Below are positions 43,380-51,923 of a stretch of DNA of 52,498 bases, piece after piece (the first letter of the stretch is position 1; each line of letters opens with the position of its first letter). The notes under the pieces were generated by a model. The model saw nothing but the letters and a program-made list of their open reading frames with translations, was not told the origin of the DNA and did not search any database. A program made the position numbers and the translations under genes. Source of the stretch: JAHBVY01 sp964415255 (GTDB lineage: Bacteria; Myxococcota_A; Polyangia; Polyangiales; Polyangiaceae). Where the stretch lies: the NCBI GenBank assembly GCA_964415255.1, contig CAYQAC010000016.1, positions 1 to 52,498 on the forward strand, written 5' to 3'.

Positions 43380-43458
43380 AGCGTGACTGACTTAGAGCGC
43401 GGACCGGCGTGACGGAACAGATTTCGTCAGCCCTACGAACCACACGCACCTGCAGCCC

Positions 43459-45269
43459 TCAGAACACCGGGGGTGGCTCATACACGGGCTTCACGTCGGC
43501 GCCGCCAGCGAAGGCGAAGGACGCGGGGCCTGAGTAGCCATAGACGACGATGCCGAAGGGCTCCGTCCCGCTCACGCGGTGCCTGCCCTCAGCCACCGTG
43601 CAGCGCTTCGCGACGTAGGTGATGCCGGCGAGGGTGCCGGCGGGTGCGGTGGTGCAGCCAGTGAGCGGTGAGCCGTCCATGCTGAGGACGTTCGACTCCG
43701 TGGTGCTGACGATCAGGTAGTTGCTGGGCCAGGTGGGCGGGATGAGGAAGGCGTAGTCCTGGCGGTACTGCTCGGTGGGCGGGAAGATGGTGAGCGACGG
43801 ATCGCCGCGGCCCTGCTCGGTCGTCTCCTGGCTGACCAGCAGCTGGCCAATCATCACGGGCTTAGTGGCCGTCGCGACGAAGTCCACCTTGGTCCACACC
43901 TCACGCAGCTCGCCGGGGGCGAGCGTGAACTGGGCGTCCCCGCCGGGGAGGCTCGTCGTGATCTCGGTGGTCTCCGCTACCCCGAGGAAACGCACCAGAT
44001 CTTCCTCCACGTCGGAGGTGCCGCGCGGCGGGCTGCGGGTGATCACGAACTCGCGACCCAGCGCCGTGACGGGGAAGATCTGCTCCTCCAGGTGGTCGGT
44101 GCAGCAGCTGCCGGCTTCAGATGGCATGTTGGGGCGCCGGATGGCGGCCGTTTCCGTGCTGGAAAAGACAGAGACCGGCTTCGAGCTCTCCACCCAAGTG
44201 CCGGTGAGATCCCCCGGCATGCCCTCGGAGCCGAGGTTCAGCACGTCGAACGGGCCGATCGTGATCTCGAACTCATCCCCCGTCTCCATCCTGGGGATGT
44301 GCACCGTGTCGGTGTTGATGCGCCCGCCTGCCTTGATCCTCACGCGGGTGTTTGGCTCCACGCCGATCACGGTGACGAACGAGCGCTCCGGGGTGCCAGC
44401 CACGGGGAGGGCGGGGATCCAGATGGGCTTGGCCGGCACGTAGCCGAGGACGCGGTGCAGGGTGCCGAGGCCGGAGCGCGGCAACAAGAGCGAGGCGTCG
44501 TTGGTGTAGGTGTTGGTGAAGGTGTTGAACTGATAGGCGACCACCGGCGCGGTGGTGGTGATGCGGAACGCCAGCGAGGTGAGCTGGGAGCCTGGCGGGC
44601 CGGGCGGGTCGCTGACGATGGGCCCGGAGATCTCGGCGGTGGGCAGGCCGATGGGCTCAATGCCGTTCACCGGGATGATCGCGGTGTGCACCAAATGGAG
44701 CTGCAGCGGCTCACCCACGGGCGCGAGGTTGCGCTCGACCGTGACGTGCGCCGGGGTGACGCCCGCGTTGGCGAGCACGACGCCCCAGGGTGACTCCGCC
44801 GCGGACAGCGGGAGGAGGGTGCGGACCCGCTCATTAGGCAGGTCCACTGCCCAGAACTCGCAGCCCACGTTGGAGGGCGAGGCCGCCTCCTTCTCGCACT
44901 CCGTGGTGCAGCGCCCCTTGTTGCAGAGCAGCCCCTGACCAGGATCGCAGGCCTCGATGGAGCTGCCGATGCTGCCATCTGCGTTGCACGCGTGGACCTC
45001 GTTGCCCACGCAGGTGTTCTCGATCGGGTCGCAGGCGACGCAGCCGAGCTCGGCGATGCAGGTGAGGTTCTCCGCGCCGCAGTCGCGTGGCGCGGCGTTG
45101 CCGGNNNNNNNNNNTTGTCGATGCAAGGGATGCACACGCCGCCATCTGAGCCGCCGCTGCCTCCATTGGGCCCCGCACCTGAGCCCACCCGGTCGCCTTG
45201 CCCGGTGGTGGAGCAAGCGAGCGCGAGGGACAGACAGGACAACAAGTAGAGCGGCGCCCAGAGCTTCAT
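43459..45269 (-). CDS. IgGFc-binding-like lipoprotein, interrupted by sequencing gap
   Basis: The N-terminus from ATG 45269 reads MKLWAPLYLLSCLSLALAC with a lipobox, then a Gly/Ser linker ending before a run of ten N at 45105-45114. The remaining sequence is open in a different frame: total length 1811 bases is not a multiple of three, so the N run is a placeholder of unknown length rather than proof of a frameshift. After the gap: a Cys-rich module (CIAELGCVACDPIENTC), then a roughly 500-residue IgGFc-binding-like domain (VGCEFWAVDLPNERVRTLLP, ELREVWTKVDFVATATKPVM, YAFLIPPTWPSNYLIVSTTE). This family is abundant in myxobacterial surface lipoproteins. Function is likely adhesion; the name does not imply antibody binding here. 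Confidence 0.85.
45105..45114. other. Assembly gap (ten N)
   Basis: Ten undetermined bases inside the lipoprotein gene. They lie at a GC-rich, repeat-prone linker (Gly/Ser-rich code), a common place for assembly breaks. The flanking frames disagree, so the missing length is not ten. Confidence 0.98.
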
Positions 45270-45430
45270 GGGCGGAGGATAGCCAAGAGCGTGCCCGAGA
45301 AAAGCCCGAGGGTGTGAAACCTGAATGACACGCTGCGGCAGATTGTGCGGCGCTTTGCCTCAGCGTGAGGGCCAGGTTGGCTTGGGCGTGGCGCTTGTCC
45401 GCTCGCACTGCAGTCTGCCAATCTGACGCG

Positions 45431-45862
45431 ATGAAGGTACCGGAGACGCCGCTCACCCCCGACGCCGAGACCCACGCATCGCTCAGGGTGCGCTTTGGTG
45501 AGACGGATCTGATGGGCATCGTTCATCACGCGGTCTACCTCAGCTACTTCGAGCTCGCGCGCGTGGAGTACCTGCGCCGCCGCGGGGTGATCTACGCGCG
45601 CTGGGCTGAGGGGAGGCACCTGCCGGTGGTGTCTGCGGGGCTCGAGTACCTGCGCTCGGCGCGCTTCGATGATGAGCTCCAGGTGATAGCGCGGCTCGCG
45701 CTGCTCACGCGGGTGCGCGTCGGCTTCTCGTATCAGGTGCTGCGCGGCGAGGAGCTGCTCTGCCGCGGCGACACCCTGCTCTGCTGCGTGGACGACGCGG
45801 GGCGCCCCCGGCGGATCCCTGACGACTTGACGCAGGCGCTGCTCGGCCCCGAGCAGGGGTAG
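45431..45862 (+). CDS. Acyl-CoA thioesterase, YbgC/FadM-like hotdog protein
   Basis: A 143-residue protein from the ATG at 45431; an upstream in-frame extension has no family resemblance. The hotdog-fold signature is clear: LRVRFGETDLMGIVHHAVYL, then SYFELARVEYLRRRG, with the catalytic Asp of ETDLMG and conserved HHAVYLSYFE. The length fits 4HBT/YbgC proteins. The enzyme hydrolyses acyl-CoA in the cytoplasm; chain length cannot be read from sequence. It is convergent with an acyl-CoA synthetase gene 41 bases away, a related but opposite activity, though not an operon. Confidence 0.9.
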   Translation: MKVPETPLTPDAETHASLRVRFGETDLMGIVHHAVYLSYFELARVEYLRRRGVIYARWAEGRHLPVVSAGLEYLRSARFDDELQVIARLALLTRVRVGFSYQVLRGEELLCRGDTLLCCVDDAGRPRRIPDDLTQALLGPEQG

Positions 45863-45903
45863 GGCCGCGGCGCTGAGTCAGTGAGCTTGACGATTGGGCT
45901 GGC

Positions 45904-47673
45904 TCAGCGTGGCGCCAGCTCACCTGACGACAGCCGTGCGTACAGCGCGTCGTCGATCGGCAGGTAGCTGCCCTCGTCCAAGAAGTAGAGCTTGTCTTCC
46001 CCGGCCAAGCGCGGATCGTAAGCCTCCCGCCGGTACTCCACCTTCTGGTGCTTCAGCGTTTGGGTGACCCGCATTTGGCGCTGCACGCGCGCGAAGTAGG
46101 GGCGCTGGTAGGCCGGCAGGCGCTCCACGACGAAGCGCGCGAAGGCGTCGATGTTGAAGCCGTCGTCCACGTTCAGGCTCGCCATCCCCGCGCGGCCCTC
46201 CATGCCCACGACCGTCACCCCGTAGACGTTGCTCTCGAGCACGCCCGGCGCGTCGTTCAACACCTCCCCGACCTCGTTGGTGGAGACGTTCTCGCCCTTG
46301 AAGCGGAAGGTGTCCCCCACCCGGTCGGCGAACGAGGCCCAGCCGTCCGCGTGGCGCACGAGCAGATCGCCCGAGTTGAAGTACACATCACCCACCTTGA
46401 GCACGCCATGGACCACCTTCTTAGAGGTGGCCTGCTCGTCCACGTAGCCATCGAAGCGGGTGACCGCGTTGATGCGCCCGAGCAGGAGCCCCGTTTCTCC
46501 TATGGAAACTTCTCGGCAGCGCCCGCGCTGATCGCGCACCAGCTCGCCCGTCTCCAGATCGCAGCGCACCAAGATCTGCCCTGGGCGCAGCCGCCCCACC
46601 ATGCCCGGGCGCCCCTCCACGTTGAACATCGGCGCGTTGCCCTCAGTGGCGCCGTAGAACTCGCGCATCACCGGGATGTTGAAGCGCCCCGTGAAGCGCT
46701 CCCAGATGTCTGGGCGGAGCCCGTTGCCCACGCCGACCTGCAGCCGGTGAGTGCGCTCGTTCGGGCGCTCAGGCTGATTCAAGAGGTAGCGGCACAGCTC
46801 ACCGATGTAGGTGAAGCGGGTGGCGCCGAAGCGCTCCACGTCATCCCAGAACGCCGAGGCGCTGAAGCGCCGACGCAGCGCCAAGGCCGCCCCGCTGGTG
46901 CACGCCGCGCCCCAGCCTGCCCACTGCGCGCTTGAGTGATAGAGCGGCAGCGTGACGTAGATCACGTCCGCCGGGCTCGCTTGATGCACCGTGAGCCCGA
47001 ACACGTGCGCCGCGAGCAAGAAGCGGTGGTGCGTGATGATCGCCGCCTTGGGCAGCCCCGTGGTGCCCGAGGTGTAGATGAAGCACATGCCGTCGCCGCT
47101 CTTCGTCGGCTGATGACGGCGAAGAGCGGCGCGCGCGACGCCCGCGTTCATCTCCTCGAAGTCGGAGCTGGGGCCGCCCGGCTCCTCGCGCTGGGCTAGG
47201 AGCGCGGCTTCAGGCAGGCTGAGTGAGCCGGCCACCTCACGCACGCGCGCCGCGTGCTCGGTGCCGAGCACGCACAGCTTGGGGCGCCCGATCTCGATGG
47301 CGTGGATCAGTGGCTCACGCGTCAGGTTGGTGTTGATCAGGGCGGCGGTGGCGCCGACGCGACCCAGCGCAGTCTCGATCAATAAGAAGTCAGGACGGTT
47401 GTCCATGATCAGGGCCACGCGGTCGCCCTGCCCAACCCCCCGATCCGCGAAGAAGCTCGCGTAGCGGTCCACCGCTTGGTTCAACTCACCCCAGGTGAGG
47501 CGCTGATCTAGGTAGAGGAGGGCGGGGCGGTCCCGGTAGCGCTCGGCGTTCAGCCGCACGAGCTCGGAGGCGCCCCAACGCGAGCCGGGGATGAGCCGCC
47601 GCGCGTGGCGCAGGGTGCGCCCAGTGGCCTTGATCTCGATGAGCGTTGAACGGAGCCGCGCTGATAGTCCCAT
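45904..47673 (-). CDS. Long-chain acyl-CoA synthetase (FadD6/FATP-like)
   Basis: A 589-residue AMP-forming ligase. The nucleotide motif YTSGTTGLPKAAI is present; EFYGATEGNAPMFN matches the fatty-acid-transport-protein/FadD6 subgroup (YGxTEGN), as do YFNSGDLLVR, FADRVGDTFRFKGENVSTNE and KHQKVEYRREAYDP. The enzyme activates fatty acids, perhaps with uptake. The start at 47673 is ATG; the gene follows the SUMF lipoprotein by 21 bases and ends a four-gene minus-strand run. Length is normal. Confidence 0.94.
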   Translation of the reverse strand: MGLSARLRSTLIEIKATGRTLRHARRLIPGSRWGASELVRLNAERYRDRPALLYLDQRLTWGELNQAVDRYASFFADRGVGQGDRVALIMDNRPDFLLIETALGRVGATAALINTNLTREPLIHAIEIGRPKLCVLGTEHAARVREVAGSLSLPEAALLAQREEPGGPSSDFEEMNAGVARAALRRHQPTKSGDGMCFIYTSGTTGLPKAAIITHHRFLLAAHVFGLTVHQASPADVIYVTLPLYHSSAQWAGWGAACTSGAALALRRRFSASAFWDDVERFGATRFTYIGELCRYLLNQPERPNERTHRLQVGVGNGLRPDIWERFTGRFNIPVMREFYGATEGNAPMFNVEGRPGMVGRLRPGQILVRCDLETGELVRDQRGRCREVSIGETGLLLGRINAVTRFDGYVDEQATSKKVVHGVLKVGDVYFNSGDLLVRHADGWASFADRVGDTFRFKGENVSTNEVGEVLNDAPGVLESNVYGVTVVGMEGRAGMASLNVDDGFNIDAFARFVVERLPAYQRPYFARVQRQMRVTQTLKHQKVEYRREAYDPRLAGEDKLYFLDEGSYLPIDDALYARLSSGELAPR

Positions 47674-47694
47674 GAGTCACCTCGTGATCGTGCG

Positions 47695-48822
47695 TCAGTC
47701 TCGTGGCGCCTTCGGATCGGCGTCCTTCGCGTCCGGGCCAAGCAGGGTGCCGCACATGGTTTTGCAGAGCGTGTCGTTCGCCTTGCAGGTGCACTCCCCG
47801 CGCTGCTTCAGCTCGAGCTTCTCCTTCATCTCGCTCACGGTGAAGCGCGCCAGGCGCTCCACGCGACCCATGTCCCAGCGGGCGCGCTGCTGGTGCAGGG
47901 TGAGCGGGTCGTTCTCACCGCCGTCCGGCTCCGCGCAGCAGCGGAAGCTCAGGAAGTAGTAATAGAAGCCCTCGTCGTGGGTGTAGATCTTGGGGCGGCA
48001 CTGGTTCCTCACGCCTTTGTACCAAGGCCCCCCGCTGTGCACGCTGGAGTATTTCCCGCGCCAGTCGCCGCCGGTCTGCTCGTTCTGCACCACCTCGTCC
48101 GCGTTGCCCGGCAGGTCGTGCACGCCGTAGTCGCTCACGCACTCCGGTTGGCTGCCGGAGGGCACCCCGCGCCACAGCCGCGCGAGCTCCTTCGGATCGC
48201 GGCGCGCCACCAAGGTCATGTTGGGGCCGTCCCAGGGGTGGTCGCCGTTGCACTTGGTGGCGTCCCGAGAATATCCATAGGGGTAAGGCTTGAGCTCGGG
48301 CCCCTCGCAAGACATGGTCCACTCGCTCTCGGTGCACATGCGCTTGCCCATCGCGGCGCACTTCACCTGCGCTTGGTAGAAGTTGTTCATCACCTCGGGC
48401 CGCACCCCGGCGACGTTCGGCCACTCGTATTTGTCGATGCAGAAGCGCTTCTTCAGCTTCTGCCCGACGCAGCGGCTCGGCGCCTCGAACTCCTCACACA
48501 CTGTCTTTTTGTTCGACTTGTCGAACCAGCTCTTCTTGCACTTCTGCTCCACCTCGGTGCAGTAGTCGCCCTCCACCAACGCCATGTTCTCAGGGCAGGA
48601 GCTGGGGCCCGTGGCCGGGGCGCTCGCGTCACCGTCTGTGGCGCTCACCTCCGTGAGGGAGCTTGCGTCGAACGCGCCCGCGTCCGCCTCAGGCGCCCCG
48701 TCGGCTGAGGTGAGGCTGTGGCCTTCGTGGGAGCTAGGGCCGCGTGGGCTCTCGGCGGGCTCTGGGGGCGTCGCCGCGCAGGCGACGACGACAGCGAGCG
48801 GGACAGCGAACAGACGACGCAT
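47695..48822 (-). CDS. SUMF1/FGE-like (formylglycine-generating enzyme family) lipoprotein
   Basis: A 375-residue product. Signal RRLFAVPLAVVVAC with a lipobox-like VVAC, then a Ser/Asp/Ala linker. The domain contains CPENMALVEGDYC, KRFCIDKYEWPN, AQVKCAAMGKRMCTESEWTM, YPYGYS, SDYGVHDLPGNADEVVQNEQ and a terminal FRCCAEP, the SUMF/FGE fold signature (GxxDLxGNxxEW and FRCC). Here the usual EW after GN is DEVV, and the Cys pair of true formylglycine-generating enzymes is not clearly placed, so sulfatase activation is doubtful. About 15 Cys suggest disulfides in the periplasm or surface. Part of a run with the acyl-CoA synthetase and YkgJ genes. Confidence 0.86.
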   Translation of the reverse strand: MRRLFAVPLAVVVACAATPPEPAESPRGPSSHEGHSLTSADGAPEADAGAFDASSLTEVSATDGDASAPATGPSSCPENMALVEGDYCTEVEQKCKKSWFDKSNKKTVCEEFEAPSRCVGQKLKKRFCIDKYEWPNVAGVRPEVMNNFYQAQVKCAAMGKRMCTESEWTMSCEGPELKPYPYGYSRDATKCNGDHPWDGPNMTLVARRDPKELARLWRGVPSGSQPECVSDYGVHDLPGNADEVVQNEQTGGDWRGKYSSVHSGGPWYKGVRNQCRPKIYTHDEGFYYYFLSFRCCAEPDGGENDPLTLHQQRARWDMGRVERLARFTVSEMKEKLELKQRGECTCKANDTLCKTMCGTLLGPDAKDADPKAPRD

Positions 48823-48882
48823 GCCGCTCCACTAGACGATGATCGTGGCCGCGCCAAGTCAGAGCGGCCTTCATGTCCAGGC

Positions 48883-49248
48883 TCAGCGTGACCGCGCGCC
48901 TTCACGTGGCGGTTCAAGCCCAGCCTCGCGGCGGTACTCGTGGCACTGCGGGCTGCCGCGCTCGAACTCGCGGCAGGTGGTGCCGCGGTCCGCGTAGATG
49001 GAGCACGCGTGGGGGCTCGCGGCGGTGCCGAGGTAGCGGCAGGCGCCGTCCTCACGGGTGGGGAAGGCGCGCTCGCTGAAGTGCCCCTCCACCAAGCTCG
49101 CGACCAGATCGCTGCGCCCCGCGCGCTGCCAACGCACGATGTCCTCCGCGGGCACCAGCACGTGCCCGGGCCCCGCCATACGGCAGCAGGCCGAGCAGGC
49201 GAGGCAGTCGAGCACTTCCGTCAGCTGAGATGACTTATCAAGCGTCAC
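48883..49248 (-). CDS. YkgJ family cysteine cluster protein
   Basis: A 121-residue protein starting at GTG that overlaps the stop of the glycosidase gene (GTGA), with GAGGCAGAA upstream. The family motif CLACSACCR (CxxCxxCC) is at residues 15-23, followed by CRYLG, ACSIYADRGTTCREFERGSP and CHEY, eight or more Cys in all. In the family these Cys are thought to bind a metal or Fe-S cluster; function unknown. Translational coupling to the phosphodiester glycosidase lipoprotein is unusual but may only reflect operon packing. Confidence 0.9.
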   Translation of the reverse strand: MTLDKSSQLTEVLDCLACSACCRMAGPGHVLVPAEDIVRWQRAGRSDLVASLVEGHFSERAFPTREDGACRYLGTAASPHACSIYADRGTTCREFERGSPQCHEYRREAGLEPPREGARSR

Positions 49249-50303
49249 TTCTGCCTCAACACGTAGAAGAAGTCGCGCTCCTGACTCCGCGCGACGTAGC
49301 CCGTCTGTGTGTACTTCATCTTAGGGAGCAGGCTCCGCGTCACCTTGAGCGCGCCGTCTGTCTCTTGGAAGAATAAGAAGCGGGTGTAGCTCCAGTTGAT
49401 GTCGAGCTGCGCCGCGCTCTCGACGCCCAGGTGCAGCATGGCCTGGGCGATCAGCGCTGGCGTCTGCTCCTCGCCCACGGCGTAGTAGAGCGTGCGCCCA
49501 TCAGGGCTCACCGCCACCGCTGAGCGGCGGATCTCGAGCTTGCCCTCGGCGCTCAGGCCATAACGCCGCTGCTCATGGGAGTTCACCTTGGGGTTTGGCG
49601 CGCCGTCCTCCACCAAGCACCAGGGCCCCTGACGAAACGCGGAGAGGCCCTCGCGCTCGCCGCGCAGGCGCTCCCAGCGGGCGACCTTGACCTCGCCGTC
49701 CGGCAGCAAGGCCACGGTGCACAGCTCATCACGTGGGCTGACTAAATCCACCTCGCCCAGCCCCATGCCGTGGCCCCCGTGGCGCGTCATGAAGCCGCCG
49801 TTGAACACCGCCGCGAGCCGCGATTGGTCAGCCTCAGGGACCATCCCCGGGCGCGCCTCGGGCGGCAGCGCGTCGCTCAGCGGCTCCTTCGAGCCGGCGG
49901 CCAAGTGGAGCTCGACGCGGCTGAGATCGATGGCCGCCACCTGGACGTAGCTGAAGCGCTTGAAGGGGTGGGGGCGAAGGCTCGTGGTGTAGACGATGGG
50001 CGCGCCGTCGACCTCGCCGGCCTCGGGCACCGCCGTCCACTCGCCGTCCCCCGGCTGGGCGCTGCGCTCGAACGGCGGCGCGAGGTTCGGTGGTGGGAAC
50101 ACGCCCGAGGCCAGGCGGCTCGGCGCGGGCGCGGCTTCGGGCGCCTCCGCTTCGCTGGTGCCTGTCGTGTCCGCGGCCTCGACGTGCGCCGCCGCAGCGG
50201 CTGGGCTCGCTGAAGCGGGTGGGGGTCGCGCAGCGTCGCGCGGGGGCGGGGGCTCGGCGCAGCTCAGCAGGCCTAGGGCGATGAGCGGCTGAGCGCGCCT
50301 CAT
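49245..50303 (-). CDS. Phosphodiester glycosidase (NAGPA-like) lipoprotein
   Basis: A 352-residue protein. ATG at 50303 gives signal PLIALGLLSC (lipobox LLSC); a longer in-frame start at 50423 would lose it. A Pro/Ala/Glu linker follows. The catalytic-domain signature of the NAGPA/DUF2233 family is seen in AAVFNGGFMTRHGGHGMGLG, then RRSAVAVSPDGRTLYYAVGE, LIAQAMLHLGVESAAQLDIN, then WSYTRFLFF. In the family it cleaves N-acetylglucosamine-1-phosphodiesters on glycoconjugates. It is first in the minus-strand run ykgJ, SUMF lipoprotein, acyl-CoA synthetase. Substrate in this organism unknown; surface-exposed or periplasmic. Confidence 0.88.
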   Translation of the reverse strand: MRRAQPLIALGLLSCAEPPPPRDAARPPPASASPAAAAAHVEAADTTGTSEAEAPEAAPAPSRLASGVFPPPNLAPPFERSAQPGDGEWTAVPEAGEVDGAPIVYTTSLRPHPFKRFSYVQVAAIDLSRVELHLAAGSKEPLSDALPPEARPGMVPEADQSRLAAVFNGGFMTRHGGHGMGLGEVDLVSPRDELCTVALLPDGEVKVARWERLRGEREGLSAFRQGPWCLVEDGAPNPKVNSHEQRRYGLSAEGKLEIRRSAVAVSPDGRTLYYAVGEEQTPALIAQAMLHLGVESAAQLDINWSYTRFLFFQETDGALKVTRSLLPKMKYTQTGYVARSQERDFFYVLRQK

Positions 50304-50467
50304 GAGCCTTCGCCGCGCATCAGGAGGGAGGCGAGGGTGCGGCTCGCTTGAGGCGCGGCGGCTTGCTGCAGCGTGCGCTTTAGCATCACGCGAGCATACT
50401 CGACGATGGCTCAAGTGGCCCACTCGACGCGCGCGTGGTAGCGCCGGCAGAGCAGAGGGAGCGACGA

Positions 50468-51640
50468 GTGCGGCGCGTGGGTGTGAGATCGCTTGGCGGA
50501 GTCATCAACGCCGCGGCGCTCGGCCGCGCCCTGGTGCTGAGCGCCGCCATGAGCGGCGCGCTGGTGGCCTGCGCTTCAGCGCGGCCCGCGGCGAACGAGC
50601 CTGACGTGCTTCAAGCGGCTCAGCCCCCGAGCAGCGCGGCGTGTCGTATCCACACCAGCCCGCCGCATCAACAGTGGGGTGCGCCGCTGCCGCTCGCCTC
50701 TGCTGTCGACGCGGAGCCCTACGGCCAAGCCTTCCGTGCGCCCGCGGTGTTGAGCGTGAGCGCGGCGGGCGCTGTCGTCAGTATTAATGACGGACTATTG
50801 AGCTTGACTGCCCACACCGAGCTCAAGCGGGTGCGTGTGTTCCCGCGTCGCGCGGCGGCGAGCGGTGCGTACACCCTGCTGTCTGGCGTGAGCGCCGCGC
50901 TTGAGTCGGTCCAGGGTGAGCTCGCGACGGTCGAGCGGCGCTTGTCAGGGCCGCTCCGCCCCGCCACACATGGCCCCGTGCGCTGGCCGCTTCGCTGTGA
51001 TGAGCTCAGCTTGAGCCGCGTGGAGTACGACGCCTGGGCGGCGCTCGCGCTGCTGCCGAGGACTGGCTATGCCTACGTGCGTGGGGGGCAGCGCTTGACC
51101 CTGCTTCAAGCGCCCCCCGCGTTGGCGCCTCGCCAGGCAGAAGACCCCGAGTCGAGAGGCGCTGGGGGCGTACCCGAAGGAAGTACGGATTACTTACCTG
51201 TTTCAGATGAGGTCATCGTCCATCTGCCGCGTGGTGAGTGGCTGGAGCTCTCTCTGTATCAGCAGCGCGCGGATTGGGTGCGCGTGGCTTACGCGCAGGG
51301 GGGTGAGCTGGTGAGCGGGTGGGTGCAGCGTGAGGCGCTGAGCTTTGAGCCTCGCTCAGCCGCGCGCGTCTCTTACGCGGAGGGTGAGCGGTACGCCTTA
51401 CCGCGCCGGGCAGACGCTCGGCCTTGCGCGGTGGACGTCGCGATCGGCGTCCGGCGCGGGACAAGCGCCGTGGAGATTGGGACGCTGCGCGCGGGGGCGG
51501 CGCTCGCACGGGATCAGGCGGAGCCGCTGCCAGAGATTGGGCTGGTGCCAGTGCAGATCCCCCACGCGAGCTGGTTCGAGCTCGCCCCAGGCGCTTCGCT
51601 CGTGGCGCGCGCGGCGGAGCTTCAGCGATGCGACCCTTGA
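50468..51640 (+). CDS. Lipoprotein of unknown function
   Basis: A 390-residue product. GTG at 50468 has AGAGGGA seven bases upstream, better than the in-frame GTG at 50435. Signal GRALVLSAAMSGALVAC with lipobox LVAC. The mature part is mixed beta-rich with DGLLSLTAHTELKRVRVFPR, YAYVRGGQRLTLLQAP, WLELSLYQQRADWVRVAYAQ and GELVSGWVQREALSFEP; the latter resembles an SH3-type strand pattern (VxxxxGxxGWV). Three or four Cys. No named family. The gene diverges from the glycosidase run and is followed by a hairpin and then another plus-strand gene. Confidence 0.75.
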   Translation: MRRVGVRSLGGVINAAALGRALVLSAAMSGALVACASARPAANEPDVLQAAQPPSSAACRIHTSPPHQQWGAPLPLASAVDAEPYGQAFRAPAVLSVSAAGAVVSINDGLLSLTAHTELKRVRVFPRRAAASGAYTLLSGVSAALESVQGELATVERRLSGPLRPATHGPVRWPLRCDELSLSRVEYDAWAALALLPRTGYAYVRGGQRLTLLQAPPALAPRQAEDPESRGAGGVPEGSTDYLPVSDEVIVHLPRGEWLELSLYQQRADWVRVAYAQGGELVSGWVQREALSFEPRSAARVSYAEGERYALPRRADARPCAVDVAIGVRRGTSAVEIGTLRAGAALARDQAEPLPEIGLVPVQIPHASWFELAPGASLVARAAELQRCDP

Positions 51641-51693
51641 GCCGTCAGGTTGCGAGCCACCAGCTCACCAGCTACACCCCCCGAGGACGACAA

Positions 51694-51706
51694 ACGGTTT
51701 ACCGTA
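51694..51706. promoter_or_regulatory. Palindrome ACGGTTTACCGT
   Basis: A short dyad ACGGT-TT-ACCGT lies about 55 bases after the unknown lipoprotein stop. Similar ACGGTAACC/GGTTACCGT strings occur at about 23335 and 29198 upstream of other genes, hinting at a shared site, but the matches are short and could be chance. Confidence 0.2.
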
Positions 51707-51764
51707 AGTCGACCTCAAATCAGCAACTAGAGCGGTGTGAAGGGGAGCAGCAGCACGTGGAGAG

Positions 51765-51809
51765 CCCGGAAAAGCGCGCCCTCGCCCCGCATGGGGGCGC
51801 TTTTCCGGG
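51765..51809. terminator. Long GC/AT-mixed hairpin (probable terminator)
   Basis: CCCGGAAAAGCGC and GCGCTTTTCCGGG pair over 13 bp, and the inside continues with GCCCC-GCAT-GGGGGC, giving a long stem. It sits 125 bases after the unknown lipoprotein gene and before the next start at 51924. The T-run is within the stem, so termination may be bidirectional or Rho-assisted. Confidence 0.6.
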
Positions 51810-51923
51810 TTCCCGTGGCGGCAAACTGATCGCCGCTCTGAGTGGGCGCGCTGTCTTCGAACCCAATAGTCAGCTTGGCGAATTGAAAGTGCGTGCTGCC
51901 TCAGTCAGGGTGAGGCGTCATCC

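Noticed and set aside
47695..48822. True sulfatase-activating formylglycine-generating enzyme
   Set aside because: The fold signature is present, but the active-site Cys pair is not evident and no sulfatase gene is in the window.
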